From: Acidobacteriota bacterium
Lineage (GTDB): Bacteria; Acidobacteriota; Terriglobia; Terriglobales; Acidobacteriaceae
DNA: 64,000 nucleotides
Assembly (NCBI GenBank): GCA_018268915.1
Contig: JAFDVQ010000012.1
Span: forward strand, 1-64,000
Direction: 5' to 3'
The notes under the pieces are model-generated. The model made no database searches. It had not been told where the DNA came from and worked only from the letters and a program-made list of their open reading frames with translations. Of this stretch, positions 50,455 to 59,099 are shown one piece after another. The position numbers and the translations under genes were made by a program. Within the stretch, counting starts at the first letter, position 1. Every line of letters begins with the position of its first letter.

Positions 50455-51431
50455 GGGGTCTTGTTATTGGAAAGTTCTACCCACCTCACCGCGGGCACAA
50501 GTTTCTCATCGAGACTGCTCTGAAGGCAGTTGATCATCTGGACATTTTGATATGCGTTCGTGCAGACCAGTCTATCTCCGGCGACCTGCGCCAAACATGG
50601 CTGAGACAGCTTCACCCTTCGGCAAGTGTCATCCAGGTCGACGATTTCGGGGAAGATGACAATTCGAAAGCCTGGGCAGAATTCACCAGAGATATTCTCG
50701 GTTACGCGCCTGACGTTGTGTTTACGTCTGAAAACTACGGCGAGACCTATGCCCGGTATCTCGGTTCGCAGCATGTCCTGGTAGATCTCAGCCGTCAGGA
50801 AGTTCCCATATCGGCAACGAAAGTCCGTGCCAACCCGCTCAAGCACTGGGAGTTTCTGGAGCCTTGCGTGCGAGCATACTTTGCAGCTCGGATTTGCATA
50901 GTTGGTGCGGAATCCACTGGAACAACCACTCTTGCTCAGGATCTCGCAGAACACTACAGGACCGTCTGGGTTCCTGAATACGGGCGCGAATACTGCAAGG
51001 CCCTCTCCGCATCTGGTGTTGATCTGTGGCGGTACCAGTGGAGGAGCGAAGAGTTTCTTCAGATTGCTGGGGCCCAGTGCAGACTTGAGGATGACTTGGC
51101 GCGGGAAGCGAACAGAATTCTGATTTGCGACACTGATCCGCTTGCCACAAGCATTTGGCACGAAAGGTACCTGAAGTCCCGTTGCTTAGAGTTGGAAAAG
51201 CTTGCGCGGACTCGCCGCTACCAGCTTTACATCCTGACAGACTGCGACATTCCGTTTGTCCAGGATGGGTTGCGTGACGGTGAATTGGTTCGGGAGTGGA
51301 TGACCACTCGATTCGAACAGAGGCTCTCTGAGCAGAACACTCCTTGGCTCAAAGTGTCGGGCACGAGAAGACAACGAATGAATTCCTCAATCGACGAGAT
51401 TGATCAGCTTCTCTCTGCCACAAGCATTTAG
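50451..51431 (+). CDS. nadR: NadR: NMN adenylyltransferase and ribosylnicotinamide kinase
   Basis: A 326-residue bifunctional enzyme. The N-terminal nucleotidyltransferase has GKFYPPHRGH (residues 7-16) and ISATKVRANP (near 120). The C-terminal kinase has a P-loop GAESTGTTTLA (near 151) and RNK-type motifs such as CDTDPLAT. The helix-turn-helix repressor domain found in the E. coli protein is missing, so it is purely an enzyme here. It phosphorylates nicotinamide riboside and adenylates NMN to NAD. Confidence 0.92.
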   Translation: MRGLVIGKFYPPHRGHKFLIETALKAVDHLDILICVRADQSISGDLRQTWLRQLHPSASVIQVDDFGEDDNSKAWAEFTRDILGYAPDVVFTSENYGETYARYLGSQHVLVDLSRQEVPISATKVRANPLKHWEFLEPCVRAYFAARICIVGAESTGTTTLAQDLAEHYRTVWVPEYGREYCKALSASGVDLWRYQWRSEEFLQIAGAQCRLEDDLAREANRILICDTDPLATSIWHERYLKSRCLELEKLARTRRYQLYILTDCDIPFVQDGLRDGELVREWMTTRFEQRLSEQNTPWLKVSGTRRQRMNSSIDEIDQLLSATSI

Positions 51432-51497
51432 GATTTCTCGGTGGAGATTCGCAAAGAGTCTTTGCGTTCTCGGCAGCGAAAGCATCGGGAGGGTCAG

Positions 51498-53075
51498 ATG
51501 CGCAGAGCGATTGGTTGTGCAGCGATAGTGGCAGGTTTGTTTGGGGCCTCTGCAACTTGCTGGGGGCAGAACGAAGCTCCTCGCAGGCTGAATCCGGGCA
51601 GCATGCCGAAGGTAGCTACGGTGGATCCGCGGTTCCTCTCCTACAACATCGAGATGGTGGAAGTGATCGGTGGCAGGTTCTGGGCGCCGTATAAGTCAGC
51701 AAACACCGATGCTGCGCAAAAGGCGCCTGATCCGAACCAGCCTGCCGGGCTGGATCCGAACCTGTTTCAACAGAGGAAGCCGATCGACCTTTCCGACGCA
51801 CGTCTGATCGAGCTTGCCAGGGCGCTAAGCCCGTCTTACGTCCGAGTGAGTGGAACGTGGGCAAATAGCTCGTTCTTTCAAGACAGTGATACACCGGCAC
51901 CGGAGAAGCCGCCAGAGGGCTTTCGAGGAGTGCTGACACGCGCTCAGTGGAAGGGCGTGATCGATTTCAGCCATGCCGCCGATGCGCAGATCGTGACGTC
52001 GGTCGCGATCAGTTCCGGAGTGCGTGATAAAGACGGGACATGGACTCCGGAGCAGGCGAAGGCGCTATTTGATTACACGCGCAAGGCAGGTGGCTTGATC
52101 GCTGCTACCGAGTTCATGAACGAGCCAACGATTCCCGGGCCGGGCGCCGCTCCGAAGGGGTACGACGCTGGGGCGTTCGCGCGGGATGCAAAGCTTTTCG
52201 GTGCGTTTTTGCGTAAGGAATCGCCGAAGACGATTTATCTGGGGCCGGGTGGGATAGGCGAGGGCGGATCGCTACTCCCAGCCGGAATCAAGCTGGACAT
52301 AATCAAGTCTGAGGACATTCTGAAAGGCACAGGTCCGATTTTTGATGCGTTCTCGTATCACTTCTATGGGTCGGTGTCGAAACGCTGCGGGGGCAAGGTT
52401 ACGGTAGAACAGGCATTGACTCCCGAGTGGCTGGATCGTACGGACAAGACCGAGCAGTTCTACGGGCAGCTTCGCGACACCTATGCGCCTGGAAAACCGA
52501 TGTGGCTGAATGAAACGGCAGAGGCAGCGTGCGGAGGAGATGTTATAGCAGCGCAGTTTGTGGACACATTCCGGTTTCTGAATCAACTGGGAACGCTGGC
52601 GCAGAAGGGCGTGAAGGTGGTCATGCATAACACGCTGGCGGCGAGCGATTACGGGCTGCTGGATGAGAGCACGTTTGAGCCACGGCCAGACTATTGGGTT
52701 GGTGTGTTGTGGAAGCGAATGATGGGAACGACGGTGCTGAATCCTCAGCATGAGTCGAATTCGTCGGTTCGCGTGTATGCGCAATGTATGCGGGGCGTAC
52801 CGGGCGGAGTGGCTCTTGTCGCGATGAATACCGACAAGGAGGAGAAACACTCGATTGCGTTATCAGCGCCGGCTGAACGTTACGCGCTGACTTCAACTGC
52901 ACTGACAAGCAATGGCATTTTTTTAAACGGGTCGCTGCTTAATGCGAATGCAGACGGCTCGTTACCGGAATTGAAAGGCCGGCGGGTTGATGCAGGAACG
53001 GTTGAGCTTGATCCGGTGAGCATCGTGTTTCTCGCAGTTCCATCGGCGAAGAATCCAGCGTGCAAGAACAAATGA
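51498..53075 (+). CDS. Exported glycoside hydrolase, GH79-like
   Basis: A 525-residue protein with a signal peptide (residues 1-23). It has a TIM-barrel (about 60-400) with an acid/base Glu in EFMNEPTIPG and a likely nucleophile Glu in MWLNETAEAACGG, the spacing seen in heparanase/beta-glucuronidase-type GH79 enzymes, and a beta-rich C-terminal domain (VRVYAQCMRGVPGGVALVAM). It would degrade glucuronide or related polysaccharides outside the cell. ATG at 51498 has GGGAGGG upstream; a reading from 51441 lacks a signal peptide. No other polysaccharide genes are adjacent. Confidence 0.75.
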   Translation: MRRAIGCAAIVAGLFGASATCWGQNEAPRRLNPGSMPKVATVDPRFLSYNIEMVEVIGGRFWAPYKSANTDAAQKAPDPNQPAGLDPNLFQQRKPIDLSDARLIELARALSPSYVRVSGTWANSSFFQDSDTPAPEKPPEGFRGVLTRAQWKGVIDFSHAADAQIVTSVAISSGVRDKDGTWTPEQAKALFDYTRKAGGLIAATEFMNEPTIPGPGAAPKGYDAGAFARDAKLFGAFLRKESPKTIYLGPGGIGEGGSLLPAGIKLDIIKSEDILKGTGPIFDAFSYHFYGSVSKRCGGKVTVEQALTPEWLDRTDKTEQFYGQLRDTYAPGKPMWLNETAEAACGGDVIAAQFVDTFRFLNQLGTLAQKGVKVVMHNTLAASDYGLLDESTFEPRPDYWVGVLWKRMMGTTVLNPQHESNSSVRVYAQCMRGVPGGVALVAMNTDKEEKHSIALSAPAERYALTSTALTSNGIFLNGSLLNANADGSLPELKGRRVDAGTVELDPVSIVFLAVPSAKNPACKNK

Positions 53076-53187
53076 AGTTTTGATCATTTAGCTTTCTCCG
53101 AGGCCATCCGCTCGGCGGGAAGGAGATTCGCAATCGAATGCGCGTTGTGCTGTTCTCCGGATGCTAATGTAGAGTCTCGGAGACGCC

Positions 53188-53694
53188 ATGCTGAAACCCG
53201 CCATTCCGCGAGATGAGAACGCCAGGCTTGACGTTTTGCACGCGCTGAATCTCTTGGACACGCCACCTGAAGACCGTTTTGACAGGCTGACAAGGTTGGC
53301 CCGGCGGGTATTCAATGTTCCGATCTCAACAGTGACAATGATCGACGCGAATCGACAGTGGTTCAAATCGTGCGGTGGCGTGGATGTGCGCGAGACTCCG
53401 CGAGAGATTTCGTTCTGCGCCCACGCAATCCTGTATGACGACATGCTGATCGTCGAGAACGCAACGAAGGACGAGCGGTTCAAGGACAACCCGCTGGTGA
53501 CCGAGCATCCAAAGATTCGTTTTTATGCGGGCTGTCCACTCGTCGTTAGTGGGTACCGTATCGGAACACTGTGTGTGATCGACATGAAGGCAAGGGCATT
53601 CACAGAAGAAGACAGACAGCTTCTCACTGACCTTACCAGGTTGGCCGAGCAAGAGATTACGCTGACCGAGTCGGTCTCAGCAACACGGATTTGA
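53188..53694 (+). CDS. GAF-domain protein
   Basis: A 168-residue protein that is essentially one GAF domain (VLHALNLLDTPPEDRFDRLT at the start, then REISFCAHAIL, FYAGCPLVVSGYRIGTLCV). Proteins beginning this way are usually sensor modules of kinases or cyclases; this one stands alone without an output domain. It may bind a small ligand and act on another protein. GGAG precedes the start. Confidence 0.8.
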   Translation: MLKPAIPRDENARLDVLHALNLLDTPPEDRFDRLTRLARRVFNVPISTVTMIDANRQWFKSCGGVDVRETPREISFCAHAILYDDMLIVENATKDERFKDNPLVTEHPKIRFYAGCPLVVSGYRIGTLCVIDMKARAFTEEDRQLLTDLTRLAEQEITLTESVSATRI

Positions 53695-53799
53695 GCCTGG
53701 ATTGTCACATAGTTTCGCCGGTGCAAGCACAGTCAGACCCTGTTCACTTTCCGCTGATTTCGCTGTGTTAGCGTAGGGACGGGAGTAAGAAACAGCGAA

Positions 53800-54771
53800 A
53801 TGCCAGAGATCAGTTCGTTTATTAAGCATCACTATCGTCATTTCAACGCTGCGGCACTTGTAGACGCGGCAGAGGCATACAAGACTCATCTCGCGTCGGG
53901 CGGCAAGATGTTCATGACCATCGCCGGTGCGATGAGCACGGCCGAACTTGGGCTGTCGCTTGCGGAGATGATCCGCCAAGACAAAGTGCACGGCATCTGC
54001 TGCACAGGAGCCAATCTCGAAGAGGATGTCTTCAATCTCGTTGCGCATGACTTCTATGAGCGCGTGCCCCACTACCGCGATTTGACGCCGGCGGACGAGG
54101 CGGCGCTTCTTTCGCGCCATATGAACCGCGTTACCGATACCTGCATCCCGGAGATGGAGGCGATGCGGCGGATCGAGAACGAAGTTCTCGCGGAATGGGT
54201 CAAGGCCGATCAGGCGAATGAGCGATATTTTCCGCACCAGTTCATGTACAAGATCTTGCTGTCAGGCGTACTGAAAGGCTCGTACCAGATAGATCCAAAG
54301 CACAGCTGGCTGCTAGCTGCCGCGGAGAAGAATCTGCCGATGTTTGTGCCCGGCTGGGAGGATGCGACGCTGGGGAACATGTATGCAGGACACTGCATCT
54401 CGGGCGACGTGAAGAAGGTGCACACGGTGCGCACCGGCATCGAGTACATGATGGAGTTGGCCGAGTGGTACACAGAGACCACAAAGACCGCGCCACTGGG
54501 GTTCTTCCAGATTGGTGGCGGCATAGCGGGTGATTTTCCAATCTGCGTGGTGCCGATGCTGCATCAGGATCTGCAGCGCGAGCATGTGCCGCTGTGGGCA
54601 TACTTCTGCCAGATATCAGACTCAACAACAAGCTATGGATCCTACTCAGGAGCTGTGCCCAACGAGAAAATTACATGGGGAAAACTTGGAGAGAAGACGC
54701 CAAAGTTCATCGTGGAGTCAGACGCATCCATCGTCGCTCCATTGATGTTTGCTTATGTTCTGGGGTGGTAG
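53800..54771 (+). CDS. Deoxyhypusine synthase-like protein
   Basis: A 323-residue protein of the DHS family, which uses NAD and spermidine. Visible motifs are MTIAGAMSTAELGLSLAEMIRQ, CCTGANLEEDVFN, FVPGWEDATLGNMYAG, FFQIGGGIAGDFP and, at the position of the catalytic Lys, SGAVPNEKITWGKL followed by ESDASIVAPLM. Bacteria lack eIF5A; bacterial members often act as homospermidine or spermidine synthases. Polyamine synthesis is the likely role. It stands alone, with a palindrome after its stop. Confidence 0.85.
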   Translation: MPEISSFIKHHYRHFNAAALVDAAEAYKTHLASGGKMFMTIAGAMSTAELGLSLAEMIRQDKVHGICCTGANLEEDVFNLVAHDFYERVPHYRDLTPADEAALLSRHMNRVTDTCIPEMEAMRRIENEVLAEWVKADQANERYFPHQFMYKILLSGVLKGSYQIDPKHSWLLAAAEKNLPMFVPGWEDATLGNMYAGHCISGDVKKVHTVRTGIEYMMELAEWYTETTKTAPLGFFQIGGGIAGDFPICVVPMLHQDLQREHVPLWAYFCQISDSTTSYGSYSGAVPNEKITWGKLGEKTPKFIVESDASIVAPLMFAYVLGW

Positions 54772-54794
54772 CACGCGCTAACAGAGTCTGCGAC

Positions 54795-54825
54795 GCGAGG
54801 TTCGAGTGGTTTCTCAGAACCTCGC
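54795..54825. terminator. Terminator-like palindrome between convergent genes
   Basis: GCGAGGTTC (54795-54803) and GAACCTCGC (54817-54825) form a 9-bp stem with a 13-base loop. No T-run follows, so it is a weak terminator candidate. Confidence 0.5.
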
Positions 54826-54871
54826 GCTGAACTGACTTGGCCTGGCAAGGAAGGTTAGGCGCCGCACTCAA

Positions 54872-55063
54872 CTAAACAGTTGTCGTAAGAGTTGAGGCGA
54901 TTGTCGAGAATGCAGTATTGAGACCGGTTGCCAGGTAACCCATTCCCGTGATCGCACCGAACGCGATCAAAGCAACGACCAGCGCGTATTCCACCAGATC
55001 CTGGCCCTCTTCGCGGTCAATGATGTTACGAAAAGCCAGATACAGATTGCCGAACGACTGCAT
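54872..55063 (-). CDS. Flp-family type IVb pilin
   Basis: A 63-residue protein with the Flp/Fap pilin pattern: a short charged leader (FRNIIDREEGQDLVEYAL) in which the prepilin peptidase would cut at G-Q, followed by one hydrophobic helix (VVALIAFGAITGMGYLA). GGAGG lies 5 bases before the ATG. The usual tad assembly genes (cpaB, rcpA, tadABC) are not in the window, so it is an orphan pilin here. Confidence 0.82.
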   Translation of the reverse strand: MQSFGNLYLAFRNIIDREEGQDLVEYALVVALIAFGAITGMGYLATGLNTAFSTIASTLTTTV

Positions 55064-55283
55064 AGTGCCTCCAGAGAGAAGGATTCTCCCGTTTCTGTAG
55101 GTCGAATCATGCATGATACAAACGTTCGCCGTCTATGCTGCCTAAGTAACCTAAGTCTCGGGTTTCGGGTACTTGGCTTTGAAGGTGCAACGAGTTGAGC
55201 GTGTTCAGTATCTCTCATAACAAAGACGTTATTGAGCCTGAACGTGACATTAGTGACGGGTTACCAGTCATCTGCGCATGCAC

Positions 55284-56030
55284 TTAAGTCAGCTTAAGCA
55301 CTCCATTTTCGATGTCACCGGTCGCTTTAGAAATTTGTTGCGGACGACCCATGTCGCGCCAGTAGTAGCGGTCGGCGGCGAAAGCGATAATCGCCTCGCC
55401 AGCCGCAGCCAGGCGCAGATAGACAGGAATGATGGAGAAGATCCCTCCTTCATGCATCAGGTCAAAGATACGGGGCGAAATGATGTGGATTCCTGAGAAG
55501 GCGCGGGCATTCAGCTCTTTTGCCTGGCGAACCTGCTCGATCGGTCCGTCGGTTCCTGCGCGACGGCCGCAAAGACGATCCAATTCATCAAAGAGCAGAT
55601 AGCGCGAGGTGGAACGATCCTGGACGGCGATTGTTGCGAGCGCATTCCTGTCGCGATGCTGGCTGAGCATCGACTCGAAGTCGATGTTACTGATCACGTC
55701 GACATTGTGAAGCAGGAAGGGCTCGCCAGCATCATCGGCGAGAAAGAATTGTGCGGCTTGTTTCAGGCCGCCTCCTGTATCAAGGAGAAGCTCTTCGCGT
55801 GAGATTGCAATGTTCATGCCGAAGTTATCGTGTGTAGCGAGGTAGTCGGCTACCTTTTCGGCAAAATGATGCGTGTTGATGATGACGTCGATGATGCCGC
55901 AGGACTTCAGGCGAGCGAGAGTGATTTCGAGCAGTGAGCGTCCGGCGACTTCTACTAACGCCTTCGGCCGGTCGTCGGTCAGGGGGCGCAGCCGAGTACC
56001 AAGCCCGGCCGCAAGCACCATCGCTTTCAA
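55284..56030 (-). CDS. murU: Nucleotidyltransferase, MurU-like
   Basis: A 248-residue sugar-1-phosphate nucleotidyltransferase. The N-terminal AAGLGTRLRPLTDDRPKAL is the nucleotide-binding signature and HNVDVISNIDF contains the metal-binding Asp. MurU converts MurNAc-alpha-1-phosphate to UDP-MurNAc in cell-wall recycling. This is supported by the AmgK-like gene directly upstream, with which it overlaps by 4 bases. A mannose-1-phosphate guanylyltransferase is the alternative. Confidence 0.78.
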   Translation of the reverse strand: MKAMVLAAGLGTRLRPLTDDRPKALVEVAGRSLLEITLARLKSCGIIDVIINTHHFAEKVADYLATHDNFGMNIAISREELLLDTGGGLKQAAQFFLADDAGEPFLLHNVDVISNIDFESMLSQHRDRNALATIAVQDRSTSRYLLFDELDRLCGRRAGTDGPIEQVRQAKELNARAFSGIHIISPRIFDLMHEGGIFSIIPVYLRLAAAGEAIIAFAADRYYWRDMGRPQQISKATGDIENGVLKLT

Positions 56031-57469
56031 GACGCTACCTTTTCCGGGAATTTCGATTCCATCTCAATGTGGCGAATGACAACTTCTATGCCTTCACGGC
56101 TGCGAAGATGCTGCGCCAACTGCTCGGCAAGGAAGACGGAACGATGCTGGCCTCCTGTGCAGCCAAAGGAAACCATGAGATTGCCGAATCCGCGACTGCG
56201 GTAGGCGGTGACGGTTGAGTCGACTAGCGCAGTGACATGTTCGAAGTAGCGATGCACTGAGCCCTGCTGGTTCAGATACTCGATGACCGGCCCATCTTTG
56301 CCCGTCAGTTGTTTGAAGTGTTCTTCACGGCCCGGATTAGGAAGGCTGCGCGCATCGAAGACGAAGCCGCCACCATTGCCGGACTCATCGACCGGCATCT
56401 GGTGATGGAACGAGAAGCTGAAGATTCGGACGGTGAGTTTGTCGGTTCCCGTGGCGATGTGCATCAGTTTCTCTGACGCGAGCATGCCCTGAAAGCATTC
56501 CATCAGCGCAGGCAGGGCAACCGGCAGCTTTACATTGTGCGCGAGCCAGCGAAGATTTTTCATGGCATAAGGCACCGACTGAAGGAAGTGCGCCTTGCGT
56601 TCGTAGAAGCCGCGAAACCCGTAGGCGCCCAGCGCCTGCATGATGCGGACGTAGACGTAGGCGTAGTAGTGCTCCATGAAGGCGGCGCGATCGACGGGGA
56701 TGAATCCGGCGAGGCGATCGAGATAGTGGTCAAGCAACTCCTGCCGAATTGCTGGAGGCAGGTCGGCCTTCCCGTCGTAGAGAAGAGACGCAATGTCGTA
56801 TTGAAGCGCGCCTTTGCGTCCTCCCTGATAGTCGAGGAAGTAAGGTTGGCCATCGTGGAGCATGATGTTGCGCGACTGAAAATCGCGATAGAGGAAGTAG
56901 TCGTGAGGAGCGGCGAGCAGAAGCTTGGTCAGGCGCGTGAAGTCGTTCTCCAGGGCCTGTTCGCTGAAAGAAATACCGGCGAGCCGGAGGAAGTAGTACT
57001 TGAAATAGTTCAGATCCCATGCAATTGATTGGCGATCAAAACTAGAGCGCGGGTAGCAGACTTTGTAGTTGAGGTCGCGGCCGGCCTCGATCTGAAAGCG
57101 TGGAAGAGTTGCGACGACTTTTCGGTAGGTATCAATAACGGCAGGCGAGATCTCTTCGCCCGACCGGTTATCGCTGAGAAGCTCGTAGAGCGTAGTGTCG
57201 CCGAGGTCTTCTTCGAGGTAAGCATTGTTGGTGAGATCCTCGTCGTAGATCTCCGGTACAGGCAATCCGTGGTGCCGGAAGTGGCGGGAGAACTCCAGAA
57301 ATGCGACGTTTTCCTCGCGGACTGGGTAGAGAATTCCGATCGCGCTTCCGGCTGGACCGGAGAGGCGGATGATCGCTCGCCCCGATCCTCCGAGCTGGCC
57401 CTGTAGAGGCTTGACGATATCGGCCGCAGTGCGGAAGTGCTGTTCGTAGAGTCGCTTGAGTACGTCCAT
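56027..57469 (-). CDS. AmgK-like sugar kinase fused to RapZ C-terminal domain
   Basis: A 480-residue fusion. Residues about 1-330 are an aminoglycoside phosphotransferase-like kinase of the AmgK type (N-acetylmuramate/N-acetylglucosamine kinase) with LYRDFQSRNIML (Asp196, Asn201) and FLDYQGG (Asp213). Residues about 340-480 match the RapZ C-terminal domain (GGFVFDARSLPNPGR, GCTGGQHRSVFLAEQLA), which in E. coli binds glucosamine-6-phosphate. The fusion puts an amino-sugar sensor on the kinase that begins MurNAc recycling. The next gene, murU, overlaps it by 4 bases. ATG at 57469 is chosen because the conserved domain begins there; the region before it to 57640 does not resemble a protein. RapZ's N-terminal P-loop part is absent. 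Confidence 0.82.
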   Translation of the reverse strand: MDVLKRLYEQHFRTAADIVKPLQGQLGGSGRAIIRLSGPAGSAIGILYPVREENVAFLEFSRHFRHHGLPVPEIYDEDLTNNAYLEEDLGDTTLYELLSDNRSGEEISPAVIDTYRKVVATLPRFQIEAGRDLNYKVCYPRSSFDRQSIAWDLNYFKYYFLRLAGISFSEQALENDFTRLTKLLLAAPHDYFLYRDFQSRNIMLHDGQPYFLDYQGGRKGALQYDIASLLYDGKADLPPAIRQELLDHYLDRLAGFIPVDRAAFMEHYYAYVYVRIMQALGAYGFRGFYERKAHFLQSVPYAMKNLRWLAHNVKLPVALPALMECFQGMLASEKLMHIATGTDKLTVRIFSFSFHHQMPVDESGNGGGFVFDARSLPNPGREEHFKQLTGKDGPVIEYLNQQGSVHRYFEHVTALVDSTVTAYRSRGFGNLMVSFGCTGGQHRSVFLAEQLAQHLRSREGIEVVIRHIEMESKFPEKVAS

Positions 57470-57703
57470 GCTTTTTACTATCGCGCCAGGCGCGGGGTGC
57501 TTCCTAAAGATAACCCACCAAGTCAGCTCGGCGTTCGGTTGTGAGTACAACGAATCTGGCTCGCGCAGGTTCCAACTCAAGCGTGGCACTTGAGCGAGAC
57601 ACCCTAGGTAAGCCGTCCCCGCTGAACCGCTCAGGGTCATACCGACTCGTCATTAGAGATTGAATATTTAGAGCGACGCGCCGGAACAGAGGAGGATTTC
57701 CCC

Positions 57704-59005
57704 ATGCATGCAAAGCGAATTCTGCGCTGGATACTGCCAGCGCTGTTGCTCACACTTGTCTGCTCGTTTGGAGCGGCGAACGCAAGTGCCCAGATCTCAA
57801 TCACGGTCACAACTGCGCCGCCGGCCTTACCGGTCTATGAGCAGCCACCGTGTCCTGAAGATGGATGGATGTGGGTGCCCGGGTACTGGGCGTGGGGTGA
57901 CGAGGAAGGCTACTACTGGGTTCCCGGAGAGTGGGTGCCCGCGCCATACACCGGGGCACTGTGGACTCCGCCATGGTGGGGATGGGAGAACAATCGCTAC
58001 CGATTCCACGAAGGCTACTGGGGGAACGATGTCGGATACTACGGCGGCATTGACTATGGGTATGGATATATGGGCGAGGGATTCGTTGGCGGCGAGTGGC
58101 GCGACGGACGATTTGCTTACAACGCGGCCGTGATGCGCGTGAATCGAACTGTTGTCCGTAATGTTTATGTAAATGAAACGATCGTTCGACAGAGAACGAT
58201 CGTGAACGACCGGCGCATTGCCTACAACGGCGGTCCTGGAGGAATTCGTCACGAGCCGACGCCGATTGAGCGAAGAGGCATGACGGGCCGGCACACAGCT
58301 CTGACGCCAGTGCAGCAACAGCAGATCCAGGCGGCGCGCGCGGATCGCGGGTCCTATGCAAGAGCCAATGGCGGGAGGCCTCAGCGAGTGGTAGTGGCAA
58401 GACAGGCAAGTGCGGCGAAGAATGCAGGACCAGCTCCAAATGGCCGAAATGAGAATTTCGGACGGCAGCCAGGACAGGGGAATGTTGCACCTGCACCTTC
58501 GCGTCCGGAGGCCAGACCGGCACCGACAAGAAATGCTCCGGAGAATAGAGCGGAGCCGAATCGACGACCGGAAACGCGGCCCGCACCGGTGGAACGTCCG
58601 CGTACCGAGTCGCGCCCGGCGCAGCAACCTCAAGAAAGCCGTCCCGGACGAGAGCGTCGCAATGAACCTCGTCCAGCCCCGCCGACTGAAAGGCCGAGAA
58701 TTGAGGCTCGTCCCGCACGGCAAATGGAGAGGCCGGTACCTCAGTCTCACCCCGCGCCTTCCCCGCGCGAACAGAGGCCTGAACCGCGCAGACAGGAATC
58801 GAGACCGGCACCGGCTCCGCACCAGTCGAGGCCGGCGCCGACCCCGCATGTGGAACCCCAGCGTCAATCAAGGCCGCCTGAACCACACGCGGCGGCAAAC
58901 CGTCCTGCTGCGCCACACCAAGAGCATCGTGCGGAGAGCCGCCCGGCGGCTGCACATCCGCATCCTGCAGGCGGAGAGAAGCAGCAAAAGCCCAGGTTTG
59001 AGTAG
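57704..59005 (+). CDS. Exported WXXGXW-repeat protein with Pro/Arg-rich tail
   Basis: A 433-residue protein with a signal peptide (residues 1-29). Residues about 45-130 have YXWXGXW-type repeats: WMWVPGYWAWG, YYWVPGEWVP, WTPPWWGWEN, FHEGYWGND. From about residue 215 to the end it is low-complexity and very rich in Pro, Arg, Glu and Ala (RPAPVERPRTES and similar), basic and probably disordered; it could interact with peptidoglycan or nucleic acid. The function is unknown. AGGAGG precedes the start. Confidence 0.65.
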   Translation: MHAKRILRWILPALLLTLVCSFGAANASAQISITVTTAPPALPVYEQPPCPEDGWMWVPGYWAWGDEEGYYWVPGEWVPAPYTGALWTPPWWGWENNRYRFHEGYWGNDVGYYGGIDYGYGYMGEGFVGGEWRDGRFAYNAAVMRVNRTVVRNVYVNETIVRQRTIVNDRRIAYNGGPGGIRHEPTPIERRGMTGRHTALTPVQQQQIQAARADRGSYARANGGRPQRVVVARQASAAKNAGPAPNGRNENFGRQPGQGNVAPAPSRPEARPAPTRNAPENRAEPNRRPETRPAPVERPRTESRPAQQPQESRPGRERRNEPRPAPPTERPRIEARPARQMERPVPQSHPAPSPREQRPEPRRQESRPAPAPHQSRPAPTPHVEPQRQSRPPEPHAAANRPAAPHQEHRAESRPAAAHPHPAGGEKQQKPRFE

Positions 59006-59099
59006 AGGGAACTCAATCGTGGGCCTGATTGCAGCGGGGTGACGCCGACTAGACTTGATGAGGCGGTGTCTCCCGCCGGCAACAGTGCCCAGGGGTGAA

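Noticed and set aside
53800..54771. True deoxyhypusine synthase acting on eIF5A
   Set aside because: Bacteria lack eIF5A; a polyamine synthase role is more likely.
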